Source of the DNA: Sporocytophaga myxococcoides DSM 11118
GTDB lineage: Bacteria > Bacteroidota > Bacteroidia > Cytophagales > Cytophagaceae
Reading direction: 5' to 3'
Assembly (NCBI RefSeq): GCF_000426725.1
Contig: NZ_KE384560.1
Coordinates: forward strand, 890,960 to 954,959
DNA length: 64,000 bases
In this document: positions 9,001 to 18,198 of the stretch, piece by piece
How the letters are laid out: every line of letters starts with the position of its first letter
Numbering within the stretch: the first letter of the stretch is position 1
The notes under the pieces: generated by a model
The model's input: only the letters and a program-made list of their open reading frames with translations
What the model was told of the DNA's origin: nothing
Database searches by the model: none
Program-made: the position numbers and the translations under genes

Positions 9001-9945
9001 TCATTTTAAATAATGAGAAGATAAGTTTTCCACGAGCTTTAGAGTTTTATCTCGGAGTTCCGAAGGTGATATTATTTCCACTCTATCTCCCATCATCAAT
9101 ATCCACCTTGAGAAATAGTCTAGACTATAGGTAGCAAACCGCATTTGTGCTCCATCTTCTTCCACGTTTTCTTCGATCAAGCCAAAGTTATATTTGCTTT
9201 CCTGAAGGTGGGGGAGAATATCTTTGCTGACTTTAATTTCTACAGAAAAAAGTTCTTCTTCATGCAGCATTTTATCAAAGTATTCTTTGAGGGTAGGATG
9301 TTTGATTCTCAGAAAGGTTTCTGAGGAAACATTTATTTTGTTGATTCTGTCAAGGCGAAAATCTCTGTAGCCCTTTCTTAACCTGCAGTATGCAATCAGG
9401 TGCCAGTTTGTGCGATAAAAACAGATACCTAATGGCTCTACATGACGCTCTGTAGTTTCTCTGGCAGTGGAATAATCCAGTTTTAAAATCTTATTATTAA
9501 TCAAAGCGCCCTTTATGAGCGTCAGATTTAAATCCTCAACCGTTGGTTTGGAGTTTGGGTATGGTTGAATAAGAATTTTTTGATTCAAGCTGTCCAGCTC
9601 ATCTTTTTTGTCGTTGTCAATGACTGCCCTGACTTTTGTGAGTGCATCATTAAAACTTTTAGCTGTTCCCTGATCTGTTTGCTGTTCAATGAGTTTTCCT
9701 GCAAGCAGCAATGCTCTGGCTTCTTCGTGGGTAAACATAACTGGAGGTAGGTGAAAACCGTCTGTTAGAAAATATCCGACTCCTGCTTCTGCCCCTATAG
9801 GAATCCCGCCTTCTTCAAGTGCTCTTATATCTCTGTATACGGTACGAATGCTGAGATTAAAGTGGGTGGCAAGCTCTTCAGCCTTTACCACCCTCTTGCT
9901 TTGCAGTATTGTAAGTATCGCATGAAGACGATCTACTCTGTTCAT
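9001..9945 (-). CDS. HTH/WYL-domain transcriptional regulator (YafY-like)
   Basis: A 314-residue regulator. Residues 1-60 form a DeoR-like winged helix (RLHAILTILQSKRVVKAEELATHFNLSIRTVYRDIRALEEGGIPI, shown here in part: LSIRTVYRDIRALEEGG). Residues about 135-225 form a WYL domain with YRTNWHLIAYCRLRKGYRDF and the downstream Arg-rich strand RLDRINKI. A C-terminal extension follows. The gene lies 4 bp after the GyrI-like gene in the same operon, and a near-perfect palindrome overlaps the operon promoter (10417-10443), which suggests autoregulation. WYL domains bind small ligands or nucleic acids; the ligand is unknown. Confidence 0.92.
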   Translation of the reverse strand: MNRVDRLHAILTILQSKRVVKAEELATHFNLSIRTVYRDIRALEEGGIPIGAEAGVGYFLTDGFHLPPVMFTHEEARALLLAGKLIEQQTDQGTAKSFNDALTKVRAVIDNDKKDELDSLNQKILIQPYPNSKPTVEDLNLTLIKGALINNKILKLDYSTARETTERHVEPLGICFYRTNWHLIAYCRLRKGYRDFRLDRINKINVSSETFLRIKHPTLKEYFDKMLHEEELFSVEIKVSKDILPHLQESKYNFGLIEENVEEDGAQMRFATYSLDYFSRWILMMGDRVEIISPSELRDKTLKLVENLSSHYLK

Positions 9946-9949
9946 AGTA

Positions 9950-10405
9950 TTAATTTATTCCGATCTGAATTTCGGTAATATTATCATTAGATTCCATACC
10001 TGAAAAACTTTTATAAACTTCTCTTACCTGGTTTGTAGGCTTGATTCCGCTTTTATATACTTTTTCAAAGAGTTGCTGATAAATGCCTGGAAGGTTCAAT
10101 AAATCCCCGTTGTGGGTATGAGACAAGCATTTAAAGTTTTCAATTTTTTTAATTTTGTGAATTTCGCTTTTAAATTCCATACCGGTCTCTACTGGTAACG
10201 CAATTTCCAGCGTAAATTCTTTGTCTCTGTCGTTCGAACAATCGAAGTAGATGAATTCCATCGGGCCGACAGCTTTTAACCCGCCTTTTGCGACTGCTTC
10301 ATATACCCCATCGACAGCTTGATCTGCAAATTCATGTAATTTGTTTAATGTTGTTTGGGTAGTATAACAAAGATAATTTTTGGATGGGATGAGTTTGGTT
10401 TCCAT
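9950..10405 (-). CDS. GyrI-like small-molecule-binding domain protein
   Basis: A 151-residue protein with the pattern of the GyrI-like/AraC effector-binding fold: two beta-alpha-beta repeats, with GGLKAVGPMEFIYFDC in the first half, LEIALPVET in the middle and a C-terminal EVYKSFSG...ITEIQIGIN. It has no DNA-binding domain. It sits 4 bp upstream of the WYL regulator gene, so it could bind the same class of hydrophobic or cationic ligand or act as a companion sensor. The coupling is inferred from operon structure. Confidence 0.82.
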   Translation of the reverse strand: METKLIPSKNYLCYTTQTTLNKLHEFADQAVDGVYEAVAKGGLKAVGPMEFIYFDCSNDRDKEFTLEIALPVETGMEFKSEIHKIKKIENFKCLSHTHNGDLLNLPGIYQQLFEKVYKSGIKPTNQVREVYKSFSGMESNDNITEIQIGIN

Positions 10406-10416
10406 TGTTGCTATTA

Positions 10417-10443
10417 GTTTATGTTAATATTAACACAAACCTA
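10417..10443 (-). promoter_or_regulatory. Palindromic operator over the promoter of the GyrI-like/WYL operon
   Basis: The 14 bp at 10422-10435 (TGTTAATATTAACA) are a perfect palindrome. With flanks it extends to 24 bp (10417-10440) with a single mismatched pair. On the minus strand TAGGTTTG (10443-10436) fits the Bacteroidota -7 element TANNTTTG and overlaps one end of the palindrome. A bound dimer would block transcription of the operon starting at 10405. No good -33 element at the usual spacing was found. Confidence 0.6.
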
Positions 10444-10498
10444 AAGCCGGGTTATGACAACCTTATGTCAGTAGGAATTTAAATCCGAAAAATTATGG

Positions 10499-12109
10499 TT
10501 AATAGAGAACGCTGATCCGGATATAGTTAGCTCCATTATTAATATTTGCAATGTAGTAGCCTATAGGTACAACATTACCTTTATCTGATGTGCCGTTCCA
10601 TTCTGAAGGAATTGACAGCTCTTTAATTTTATTTCCGCTTTTATCATAGATTACAGCCTTCCCGGTTTCAGAAAAGTAGAATGCGTCTTTATCTCCATCA
10701 CTGTTGGGGGTGATAAAGGTTTCATCACAGGGTTCAAGTGGGATTTTTATGACTTCCGGAAAATCCCTTTGGCAGTTGGCATCCAGAGTTACCTTAAGGT
10801 TATAAGATTCATCAGAAAGACCTGTAAATGATCCAAAGCTCGATTGGTAGGTATTGGCAGTGCTTTGGGATTTCAATTCGTATACAAGTGTTGCCGGATT
10901 TTCACCTTCCAGTTTAATCAAAACAGATCCTGAGCCCAGACAATTGACTCCGGATATGCTGAATGTAAGCTTACTAAAATCAAGACAAGGAGATACTGAG
11001 ACTAAAAAAGTATCGGTTCGGAGTGTCATACCTGGGAATGATGAGTTGGTAATTTGGACAGTATATTTACCTTCATTAGCAGCTGTAAAATTTGGTATAG
11101 TAAGGATGTCCTCATTTGTAGTTGCTATTTTATTTCCCTTAAAATACCATTCATAAATGTTATTTGTCAGAGATGAATCAATACCTGTATGAATGGTAAA
11201 ATCTGAAAATTCTTTGCCATTCTGATTATTGACATATAAGTCTTTCTGTGGCGAAATTATAAATACATTTTGGAAATTTGGATATCCTTTAAGAGGAATG
11301 AAATCTTCAAATGAAAAATGATTTAGATGAAACTCAACTATCTTTAGTTTTGTAAGGTTACTAATATCAGGAATTGTGGTTAAAAGATTTCTGTCAAGTG
11401 AAAGCTCTTGAAGATTGACATTTTTACTTACATCAGGTGTTGATACTAGATTATTAGTACCTGCATTGATCTTAATAAGGTTCAGATTGTATTGCAGATC
11501 GGGGAGAGCCTGCAGTTGGTTTTTCCAGACAGTTAGTTCTTCCAGCAAAGTGAGCTTTTCAATAGATGGCAATGATGTTATTTGATTGTTTCCTACATCT
11601 ATTTTTTTAAGACTTACCAGACTATTCAATTCAGGAAGGGTGATTAAAAAATTGTTTGATGCAATAAGTTGGCTAAGTGCCGTATTTCCTTTTAAATCAG
11701 GTAAAGTTGTAAGACTGTTGTTGTAAAGAAACAGGGTTTTAAGATTTGGCAGACTACTTAAGTTAGGAATAGAAACAAGACTATTAGAAGTGAGTTCTAT
11801 TCTGGTTAATTCTTTCAGCTCTGAAATATCCGGAATTGTAGTAAGCAGGTTACCATTAGCTTTCAAGACTTCAAGGCCGGTGAAATACTGTATACCTTCT
11901 AATGACTGTATATTCTTTTCCGAGCAGTCCAGAGTTCCATCGATATCTTTTGCCAAGTCAGGAACCAGGCTATCATTTTCAATGACATTAGAGAATTTTT
12001 TTTTCAGAAAGGCAAGAAAGTTTTTGTCAGGAATTGCAATATTCTGTGCATTTAGAATACCTTGAATTCCCAGAAAGAGAATAATAAATATGGAGGCCTT
12101 TTTTGTCAT
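10499..12109 (-). CDS. Leucine-rich-repeat protein with gliding-type C-terminal domain
   Basis: A 536-residue exported protein. A signal peptide (MTKKASIFIILFLGIQGILNAQ) is followed by an EF-hand-free lead-in and about nine 22-residue leucine-rich repeats of the form LxxLxxLxLxxNxLxxIPDL (residues about 60-260). An Ig-like domain (WYFKGNKIA...GKYTVQITNSS) and a Cys-containing module follow. The C-terminal ~75 residues (ITPNSDGDKDAF...YDKSGNKIKEL...WNGTSDKGNVVPIGYYIANI) match the gliding-motility-associated domain used as a T9SS sorting signal. It is therefore probably displayed on the surface or secreted. It overlaps the upstream anti-sigma gene by 4 bp, so the three genes 13757-10499 form one operon. 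Confidence 0.88.
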   Translation of the reverse strand: MTKKASIFIILFLGIQGILNAQNIAIPDKNFLAFLKKKFSNVIENDSLVPDLAKDIDGTLDCSEKNIQSLEGIQYFTGLEVLKANGNLLTTIPDISELKELTRIELTSNSLVSIPNLSSLPNLKTLFLYNNSLTTLPDLKGNTALSQLIASNNFLITLPELNSLVSLKKIDVGNNQITSLPSIEKLTLLEELTVWKNQLQALPDLQYNLNLIKINAGTNNLVSTPDVSKNVNLQELSLDRNLLTTIPDISNLTKLKIVEFHLNHFSFEDFIPLKGYPNFQNVFIISPQKDLYVNNQNGKEFSDFTIHTGIDSSLTNNIYEWYFKGNKIATTNEDILTIPNFTAANEGKYTVQITNSSFPGMTLRTDTFLVSVSPCLDFSKLTFSISGVNCLGSGSVLIKLEGENPATLVYELKSQSTANTYQSSFGSFTGLSDESYNLKVTLDANCQRDFPEVIKIPLEPCDETFITPNSDGDKDAFYFSETGKAVIYDKSGNKIKELSIPSEWNGTSDKGNVVPIGYYIANINNGANYIRISVLY

Positions 12110-13182
12110 TTTACTATCGTTACACTGCCCTGTATCAAACTTCCCTTACCTCTGTCAATAACAAAGATATAATATCCCGGCTTAATTTCCCCGGTTTTTC
12201 CTTCTCCGGACCAATGTTCTTTTTCACCTTCAGCAACTTGTTTTTCAAAATATATATTTCCTGAGGCATCATATATCGAGAGCTTGCCTGCTTTGCCATG
12301 TGATGGTATCTCCCAGTTTTCATCTATATACGGGTTAAAGGAGTAATCTTTAGGGCAGTTTTTATTTTTCACCGAAAGATGATCATAAGTTTTTCTACAT
12401 CCATTTCCATCTGAGATTACGAGTTTATAGATCCCTGATGGTAAATGAGCTGCATCTTTTATTTCTTCTCCATCAAATACTGAATATGTATATGGCTCAG
12501 TTCCTCCTTTGATTTGCTGTACCCTGATTGCGCCTTGGTCTTCCCCTTCGCAGGTTTCAATCGTCTTTACGGATGCTGTGAGCTCTGTCTTCTCACAAGG
12601 GGTCAGACTTATTTTTTCAGAAGTTATATTTTTTTCGGAAGTATTTGAAATGATATTTTTATTTTCTTGTTGTACAGGTGCTTCCATTTTGACTGTCTGA
12701 CTGTCGATTATAATGGAGGGAGCAACTCCCATTAAAACCACTTCCTGCTGTTTTTTCGTATTTCCTGAATTTTTTTGAGCAGGAACGGGGCCACTTTTAT
12801 GCGAAGACTCTGATGAATAATCTTGTTTGCTTTCGGGAATAATCTCCTGGTTTGCCTGCTGTAATACTTGTTCTGATTTTTCAGAGTTATATTGAATCCA
12901 GAGCCATCCGCCTAAGCTAAGAATAGCTGCAGCAAAGATTGAGATAGCTGTATATTTAATCTTGCCGGAAGAAGAATTGCCAGGCTGATTTTTTATAAGT
13001 GCACTTACTTCAAGTAATCTGTTTTCTATTACAAGATCATCAGCCAGCTCATGAAGTTTTACTTGTCTGGCAAGAGCAGGATCATTTGACAGCTTCGCTT
13101 CGAATGCCAATAGCTCCTCAGTTGTAAGCCTTCCATGGAGATAATCCTCAACCTTACTGTAAGTAGAATCTTCGCGCATCAT
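12106..13182 (-). CDS. Membrane anti-sigma factor fused to SprB-like and gliding-type C-terminal domains
   Basis: A 358-residue protein. Residues 1-70 (KVEDYLHGRLTTEELLAFEA...) look like the cytoplasmic anti-sigma region of Bacteroidota ECF systems, without a zinc motif. One membrane helix follows (about residues 76-98, AISIFAAAILSLGGWLWIQ). The periplasmic part has a low-complexity linker, then a SprB-type repeat (GTEPYTYSVFDGEEI...GIYKLVISDGNGC), then a C-terminal domain like the gliding-motility-associated type (GKLSIYDASGNIYFEK...WSGEGKTGEIKPGYYIFVI). Overlap of 4 bp with the sigma gene supports a cognate pair. The presence of a T9SS-type domain on an inner-membrane regulator is unusual and suggests sensing of secretion or cargo. 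Confidence 0.82.
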   Translation of the reverse strand: MMREDSTYSKVEDYLHGRLTTEELLAFEAKLSNDPALARQVKLHELADDLVIENRLLEVSALIKNQPGNSSSGKIKYTAISIFAAAILSLGGWLWIQYNSEKSEQVLQQANQEIIPESKQDYSSESSHKSGPVPAQKNSGNTKKQQEVVLMGVAPSIIIDSQTVKMEAPVQQENKNIISNTSEKNITSEKISLTPCEKTELTASVKTIETCEGEDQGAIRVQQIKGGTEPYTYSVFDGEEIKDAAHLPSGIYKLVISDGNGCRKTYDHLSVKNKNCPKDYSFNPYIDENWEIPSHGKAGKLSIYDASGNIYFEKQVAEGEKEHWSGEGKTGEIKPGYYIFVIDRGKGSLIQGSVTIVK

Positions 13183-13757
13183 ATTCCTTTTAGCTTATCT
13201 GCAAGAGCAGGGTTATTTTCTATCTCTTTAATCAATTTTTGTTTACATCGTTGCTGTTGCATTTTAACAGCATCGACAGAGCTGAAGCCCATTCTGATCA
13301 TTATGTCTTCCATCAGAAGATTATAATAAACAGTATTGGTAAGCAGCTCCACACATTTTTCTCCTATTCCGGAGAATAATGATTTAATGACATTCTCATC
13401 TGTACGTTCTGGCGGTCGGTCCCATGGAGAGGGCTCTTCTTCAAAGGCCTCATCACCCACCGCTTCAAGGTATTGGATTCTTTGTTCCTTCTTAATTTTA
13501 TTAATCCAGAGATTAATACTTATTCTGTAAAGATAGCCGTATACCTTGTACTTAGGATCAAATGTATTCTTTATCACTTGCTTATAGAAAAGCAGAAGGC
13601 AGTCCTGAAATACATCAGAAGCATCTTCTTTTCTCCCCGAATTTTTTCGGATATAATTTTCAACAAGAGGAAATACTTTTTTATAAAGATGAGGAATAAC
13701 TTCCTTATCTTTACCATTGCGTATTAATTCCGGTATTTGATCTTCTGAAATTTTCAC
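13179..13757 (-). CDS. ECF RNA polymerase sigma factor
   Basis: A 192-residue sigma-70 family protein of the extracytoplasmic-function group. Region 2 is seen in GRKEDASDVFQDCLLLFYKQV and YKVYGYLYRISINLWINKIKK (partial: YLYRISINLWINKIKK). Region 4 lies near the C-terminus (VYYNLLMEDIMIRMGFSSVDAVKMQQQRCKQKL, in part MGFSSVDAVKMQQQRCKQKL). It should direct RNA polymerase to a set of envelope-related genes and be held by the anti-sigma factor whose gene overlaps by 4 bp. The PorP/SprF gene 86 bp away on the other strand is a likely target or partner. Confidence 0.9.
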   Translation of the reverse strand: MKISEDQIPELIRNGKDKEVIPHLYKKVFPLVENYIRKNSGRKEDASDVFQDCLLLFYKQVIKNTFDPKYKVYGYLYRISINLWINKIKKEQRIQYLEAVGDEAFEEEPSPWDRPPERTDENVIKSLFSGIGEKCVELLTNTVYYNLLMEDIMIRMGFSSVDAVKMQQQRCKQKLIKEIENNPALADKLKGI

Positions 13758-13843
13758 AAGTTATTTTTAATACATTTCAGGAAACGACAGGTAACGAAGT
13801 TGGGTAAATAATTTAAAATGTTCACTTTTGAATTTTAAACCGG

Positions 13844-14710
13844 ATGCGCATTTATCTTTTAAATATTTTCTTTTTTTTATATCTAACTGTATCTGCGCAG
13901 GTTACAGACATATTTCCTGAAAACTATACAACCTACTTTAATAATACGGCAATTGTAAATCCCGGATTTGTTCCGGAAGATTCCAAAGCAGAATTTTTTT
14001 CCATGTACAGACAAAGGACCGGAGCATTTCAGAAAATAGCCAGCTATTCAGTGACTTGCAGTAAAGTTTTCAGAAAGGAAAACAAAGCAGCGCATCTTGC
14101 CAGGGTATTTTTTTTCAATGAAAAAGAAGGTCCCTATATCGATAAGCCCAGAGCTTATTTTAATTACGCTTATGCCATTCCTATTTCGGAGGAAACTTCC
14201 CTGTCTGCAGGTTTATCTGCAGGGTTTACCCAAGTTTATTTTTCTGCGCCCTCAGCGACAGCATCTGGTAATTCAACGATGCCAGACGGCGCTTTCGGTA
14301 TTACCTTCAGTAGAAAAAAGTTTTTTACAGGAATTTCTTCTCAGCAGGTTTTCAATGCGGAGTCTAATCCTATAAAGGCAAACGTAAAACTTAGAAGGTA
14401 CTACAATTTTTTACTAAGACAGGAAAAAGACTTAAGTCCTTCTCTAAAAATAAGAGGTAATTTTATGTATCAGCTTTTGCCATCAAATTCAGATCTCTTA
14501 AACTTTGCCCTGGAAGGGAATTATAATGACATCCTTGGTATCGGCGGAGCTTATAAAAGCAGGGAAGGTTTGTCTTTACTGGGCACTGTAGAAACTAATC
14601 TGGGGGATGATAAAATTTTTATTTGTTTTGCCTACAACACAGGTGTTTTGAGTAAATTGAAATATGGCTTTAACTCGATAGAGATAAATTTCGCCTATAA
14701 ATTTAACTAA
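13844..14710 (+). CDS. PorP/SprF family outer-membrane protein
   Basis: A 288-residue protein with a signal peptide (MRIYLLNIFFFLYLTVSAQ) and a predicted beta-barrel of alternating amphipathic strands. The N-terminal YFNNTAIVNPGFVPEDSKAEF followed by SMYRQR resembles the PorP/SprF opening (YxxNxxxxNPAxAG...). Members help T9SS deliver or anchor specific cargo, often encoded next to it. Here the gene is divergent from the sigma/anti-sigma/LRR operon, which suggests a dedicated partner for that LRR cargo. It is shorter than the other PorP/SprF protein in this window (352 residues). The family call is moderate because the N-terminal motif is degenerate. Confidence 0.75.
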   Translation: MRIYLLNIFFFLYLTVSAQVTDIFPENYTTYFNNTAIVNPGFVPEDSKAEFFSMYRQRTGAFQKIASYSVTCSKVFRKENKAAHLARVFFFNEKEGPYIDKPRAYFNYAYAIPISEETSLSAGLSAGFTQVYFSAPSATASGNSTMPDGAFGITFSRKKFFTGISSQQVFNAESNPIKANVKLRRYYNFLLRQEKDLSPSLKIRGNFMYQLLPSNSDLLNFALEGNYNDILGIGGAYKSREGLSLLGTVETNLGDDKIFICFAYNTGVLSKLKYGFNSIEINFAYKFN

Positions 14711-14936
14711 CAAGAAATAAGTACTTATTTTCGGTGAATTGTTAAACTATTTATTGAAATAGTTAAAAAACAATAGAAGGGCTTTTGAGTTATGAGTTTC
14801 TAAAATACTTAATTTTAGGTATTGTTTAAGTGTTTAATTATTAATAAGTTGGCTTCTGTAAGGTCGAAGAGTTTTTTTTACTTTTATCTTTAAAGTCTTT
14901 TAAATTCAATTAAACAAATCTTTTAAAGATTCAATT

Positions 14937-17900
14937 ATGTTGAACCCTTCCGAAATAATGATAGATGAATCAGTTTTGTGGAAGGAGACCTTCATCAAAA
15001 CACTGAAAAGGTCTTCCGATGGAATATTCGCTTTTGATGAATTCGGGAAGATATTTTTCTGGAATAAATCTCTTGAATTATTGACTGACTATTCGCCGCG
15101 ACTGGCGGTGAAACTTAGTTACAATGATGTTTTTTGGCCCGATTCTTTTGCTGTCTTATATAATAAAGTTAAGGATGGAGAAATTGTAGAAATTCCCCTA
15201 ACTAGATATTCATTTAAACCAGGTAAAAAAGTTTATTTCAAAGGAAATCTATTTCCTGTTTTAGATAATGAAGGAAAATTCTTCGGAGGTATAGGATGCC
15301 TCACTCAACTGACGGGCCCTGGTTTTGTAGAAGCGGAAGTCCTAAGTGAAGACGATCTTATTGAAGAGGTGGAATCGCTCGCCAGAGTGGGTCGCTGGGA
15401 GATGGATATAATGACAGGCTATACTTTTTGTTCTAACCAGATTTATGAGATATTCGAAATTACTCCTGAGGGCCCAGTGCGTCTGGAAGATCTTTTTTGC
15501 TATGTTCATTCCGAAGATATTTCAAAAGTTATTCAGGTTATTGATTGTGCCCGTGAAGAAAAGAGATCTATTGATTTTAACTACAGAATTATAACTCCTA
15601 ATGAGAATCTGAAATATATACTGGGAAAGGCCAAGCCCGTACTTAACGAAGCCGGCAACCTTGTCCGCCTCCTTGGATATTTTCAGGATATCACCTATAG
15701 AAAACGCACAGACAGCCTTTTGTCAGGTATTGTGCATTCTTCAGGAATGGGCTTTATGATGCTAAAGCCTGTAAGAAATGAAGATAAAGATGTTATAGAT
15801 TTTCAACCTGTGTTTTTTAACCATTTTACCGAGAAGTTCCTTAATAAAAAGTTTAGGGAATTGCGTGGGAAATGGTTTTTTGCAGAATATCCGGGTCTCG
15901 TAAAACTGGGCATTCTGAATCAGTTCAGAGATGTAATGACAACGGGAGAGGCGAGTACTAACGAGGTCTATTATGGAGAAGATGGATTTTCAAACTGGTT
16001 AAGAATTTCAGCAGTGAGAAATGAAGATTCCTGTATTATAAGTTTTGAAGATTATACCGAGAGGGTTGATGCCCTTGAAGAACTTAGGAAAAACCAAATA
16101 TTTCTTTACCAATCTCAGGAAGCCGCAAATATTTGTTCTTTTGAATGGGAATTAAAATCTGATAATTTCAAAGTCACTCCGGAATTGCGAAAGATGTTTG
16201 ACTATCCTTCCAAAGGAACTATTACTTTTAAGGATATTCAGAATTGTGTTGAAGAATATGACAGGTCAAACATTATGACCTTTGTTGAAACGATCATTGA
16301 GACTAACGAACCATGGGAGCTTGAATGTAAAGTGAAGACGATCATGGGCAGGGAAATTTACTGCTGGATGAAGGCAACTATATTCATTGATAATGCCGGT
16401 GAGAAAAAACTTGTTGGAAGTATCATGGATATTACCAAAAGAAAGAAAGCTGAATTGGACCTGGAAAAGTCAAAGCTTCAGCTGGAGAGGATTTCCAAAG
16501 CGCTTAAAGAATTGAATGAGGAACTTGAGATAAAGGTGAAAGAAAGAACTCTTGATTTGTCCGTAAGCAATGAAAGGTTCAGGCTGATATCCAATGCTAC
16601 GAATGACTCAATGTGGGACTGGGATTTTATTACCAATGAATTCTGGTTTAACGATGCTTATAAAGTACATTTTGGTTTTGAAAATCTTGAAGGTAAAGCC
16701 GGGCTTGACTACTGGAAAACCAGAATACATCCAGATGATCGAACACGTATCCTTGATAGCTTTGAATCAATATTCTTTTCTCAAGAATCAAACTGGAGAA
16801 ATGAATATAAGTTTTGTAAGAATAATGGAACCTATGGTTATGTGATAGACAGAGGCTTTGTTATAAGAGATGATAAGGGGAAGGTGATAAGAATTGTAGG
16901 ATGTCTTACTGAAATCACGGAAATCAAGGCCATAGAATCAAGACTTCTGGAAAGTGAAGAAACATACAGAACACTTGCCGAATCAATGCCGCAACTCGTC
17001 TGGATTACAAATGAAACGGGAGAGATTATTTTTACTAACAGAAAATCGGAAGAATATTTAGGTAAGCCTTTTGATGACCTCAAGGGTAATGGTTGGTTCA
17101 ATTTTATTCATCAGAATGACATTAGTAAAGCCCTTTACAAATGGAATCAAAGTCTTGCAACTGGTGCTGAGTACAGCGTAGAGTACAGGCTTAAAAATTG
17201 CCTGAACGATTACAGATGGTTTCTATCAAGAGCAGTGCCTATTAAAGGTGAAAATGGAAAGAATGTAAAATGGGTTGGGACGTCCACTGATATACACGAT
17301 CAAAGAATGATGCTGAATAATTTTGCATCTGCTCAGGTAAAATTGAGTGATATCAATAACCAACTCAATACAAAAAATGAAGAGCTTAAGAAAATAAATA
17401 AAGAGCTCGACAACTTTGTATACATGGCATCTCACGACCTTACCTCACCTGTAAGAAATCTTGAATCATTAATGGAACTACTCCTGAATGAGTTAAACCC
17501 TGATCCTAATAATGTAAAACTGAATTTTCTCATTAACCTTGTAACAAGGTCTATCAGCATTCTTAAGAAAACAATAAGCGATCTTTCCGAAGTAGCCAAA
17601 ACAGAAGAAGATCCTTTTCTTATCCAGGAAGTAAATCTGGATGAGGTACTTGAAGAGGTGAAAGATAGTATTAAAGATCTGATTGAAGGAAGCGAAGCTA
17701 TAATCCTGGAAGACTTTAAGGTTAAATCACTTAAGTTCAGAAAGAAGAATATGAGAAGTATCTTATTCAATCTGCTCTCCAATGCAATAAAATATAAGTC
17801 GATAGAGCGAAAGCCTGTCGTGGGGATCAGGACGGAGTTAGTATCAGAAGATATTATTCTTCTTACAATTCAGGATAATGGAAAAGGGATAAGAAAAGAA

Positions 17901-18068
17901 GATTATCCAAAAGTGTTTGCCCCATTTAAAAGAATAGACTATGGTGTGGAGGGTACTGGAATCGGAATGTCAATAGTTAAAAGAATTGTAGATAATAATG
18001 GTGGTAAAATTGAAGTAAACTCCAATCCGGGAGAGGGAACCGTTTTTAATATCTTCCTGAAAATTTAA
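14937..18068 (+). CDS. Multi-PAS sensor histidine kinase, cytoplasmic
   Basis: A 1043-residue soluble hybrid-free kinase. About six PAS domains in tandem can be outlined at residues ~15-125, 140-255, 260-385, 390-505, 540-665 and 675-790; several end in PAC motifs such as GYFQDITYRKR, GSIMDITKRKKAE, GCLTEITEIKAIE and GTSTDIHDQR. Coiled coils lie at ~500-540 and ~795-825. The phosphoacceptor motif is VYMASHDLTSPV with His833. The ATPase domain has NLLSNAIKYKS, DNGKGIRKEDY, FAPFKR and GTGIGMSIV. No receiver domain or membrane helix is seen. It probably integrates several redox or ligand signals. The partner response regulator is not in the window. Confidence 0.93.
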   Translation: MLNPSEIMIDESVLWKETFIKTLKRSSDGIFAFDEFGKIFFWNKSLELLTDYSPRLAVKLSYNDVFWPDSFAVLYNKVKDGEIVEIPLTRYSFKPGKKVYFKGNLFPVLDNEGKFFGGIGCLTQLTGPGFVEAEVLSEDDLIEEVESLARVGRWEMDIMTGYTFCSNQIYEIFEITPEGPVRLEDLFCYVHSEDISKVIQVIDCAREEKRSIDFNYRIITPNENLKYILGKAKPVLNEAGNLVRLLGYFQDITYRKRTDSLLSGIVHSSGMGFMMLKPVRNEDKDVIDFQPVFFNHFTEKFLNKKFRELRGKWFFAEYPGLVKLGILNQFRDVMTTGEASTNEVYYGEDGFSNWLRISAVRNEDSCIISFEDYTERVDALEELRKNQIFLYQSQEAANICSFEWELKSDNFKVTPELRKMFDYPSKGTITFKDIQNCVEEYDRSNIMTFVETIIETNEPWELECKVKTIMGREIYCWMKATIFIDNAGEKKLVGSIMDITKRKKAELDLEKSKLQLERISKALKELNEELEIKVKERTLDLSVSNERFRLISNATNDSMWDWDFITNEFWFNDAYKVHFGFENLEGKAGLDYWKTRIHPDDRTRILDSFESIFFSQESNWRNEYKFCKNNGTYGYVIDRGFVIRDDKGKVIRIVGCLTEITEIKAIESRLLESEETYRTLAESMPQLVWITNETGEIIFTNRKSEEYLGKPFDDLKGNGWFNFIHQNDISKALYKWNQSLATGAEYSVEYRLKNCLNDYRWFLSRAVPIKGENGKNVKWVGTSTDIHDQRMMLNNFASAQVKLSDINNQLNTKNEELKKINKELDNFVYMASHDLTSPVRNLESLMELLLNELNPDPNNVKLNFLINLVTRSISILKKTISDLSEVAKTEEDPFLIQEVNLDEVLEEVKDSIKDLIEGSEAIILEDFKVKSLKFRKKNMRSILFNLLSNAIKYKSIERKPVVGIRTELVSEDIILLTIQDNGKGIRKEDYPKVFAPFKRIDYGVEGTGIGMSIVKRIVDNNGGKIEVNSNPGEGTVFNIFLKI

Positions 18069-18090
18069 TCCGGTCTTTAATAACAATTGA

Positions 18091-18137
18091 ATCCTGAGAT
18101 TAGTCTTTATTCTATAATGACTTCTCAGGATTTTTTT
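18091..18137 (+). terminator. Intrinsic terminator after the multi-PAS kinase
   Basis: Arms ATCCTGAG (18091-18098) and CTCAGGAT (18124-18131) pair perfectly, with an inner AGTC/GAC pairing, and a run of seven T follows. Confidence 0.8.
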
Positions 18138-18198
18138 ATTTTCTTTTAGGGAAGTATTTCTTTTAATGGCAGTGTTGTATAATTAATAAGTGGATCGA

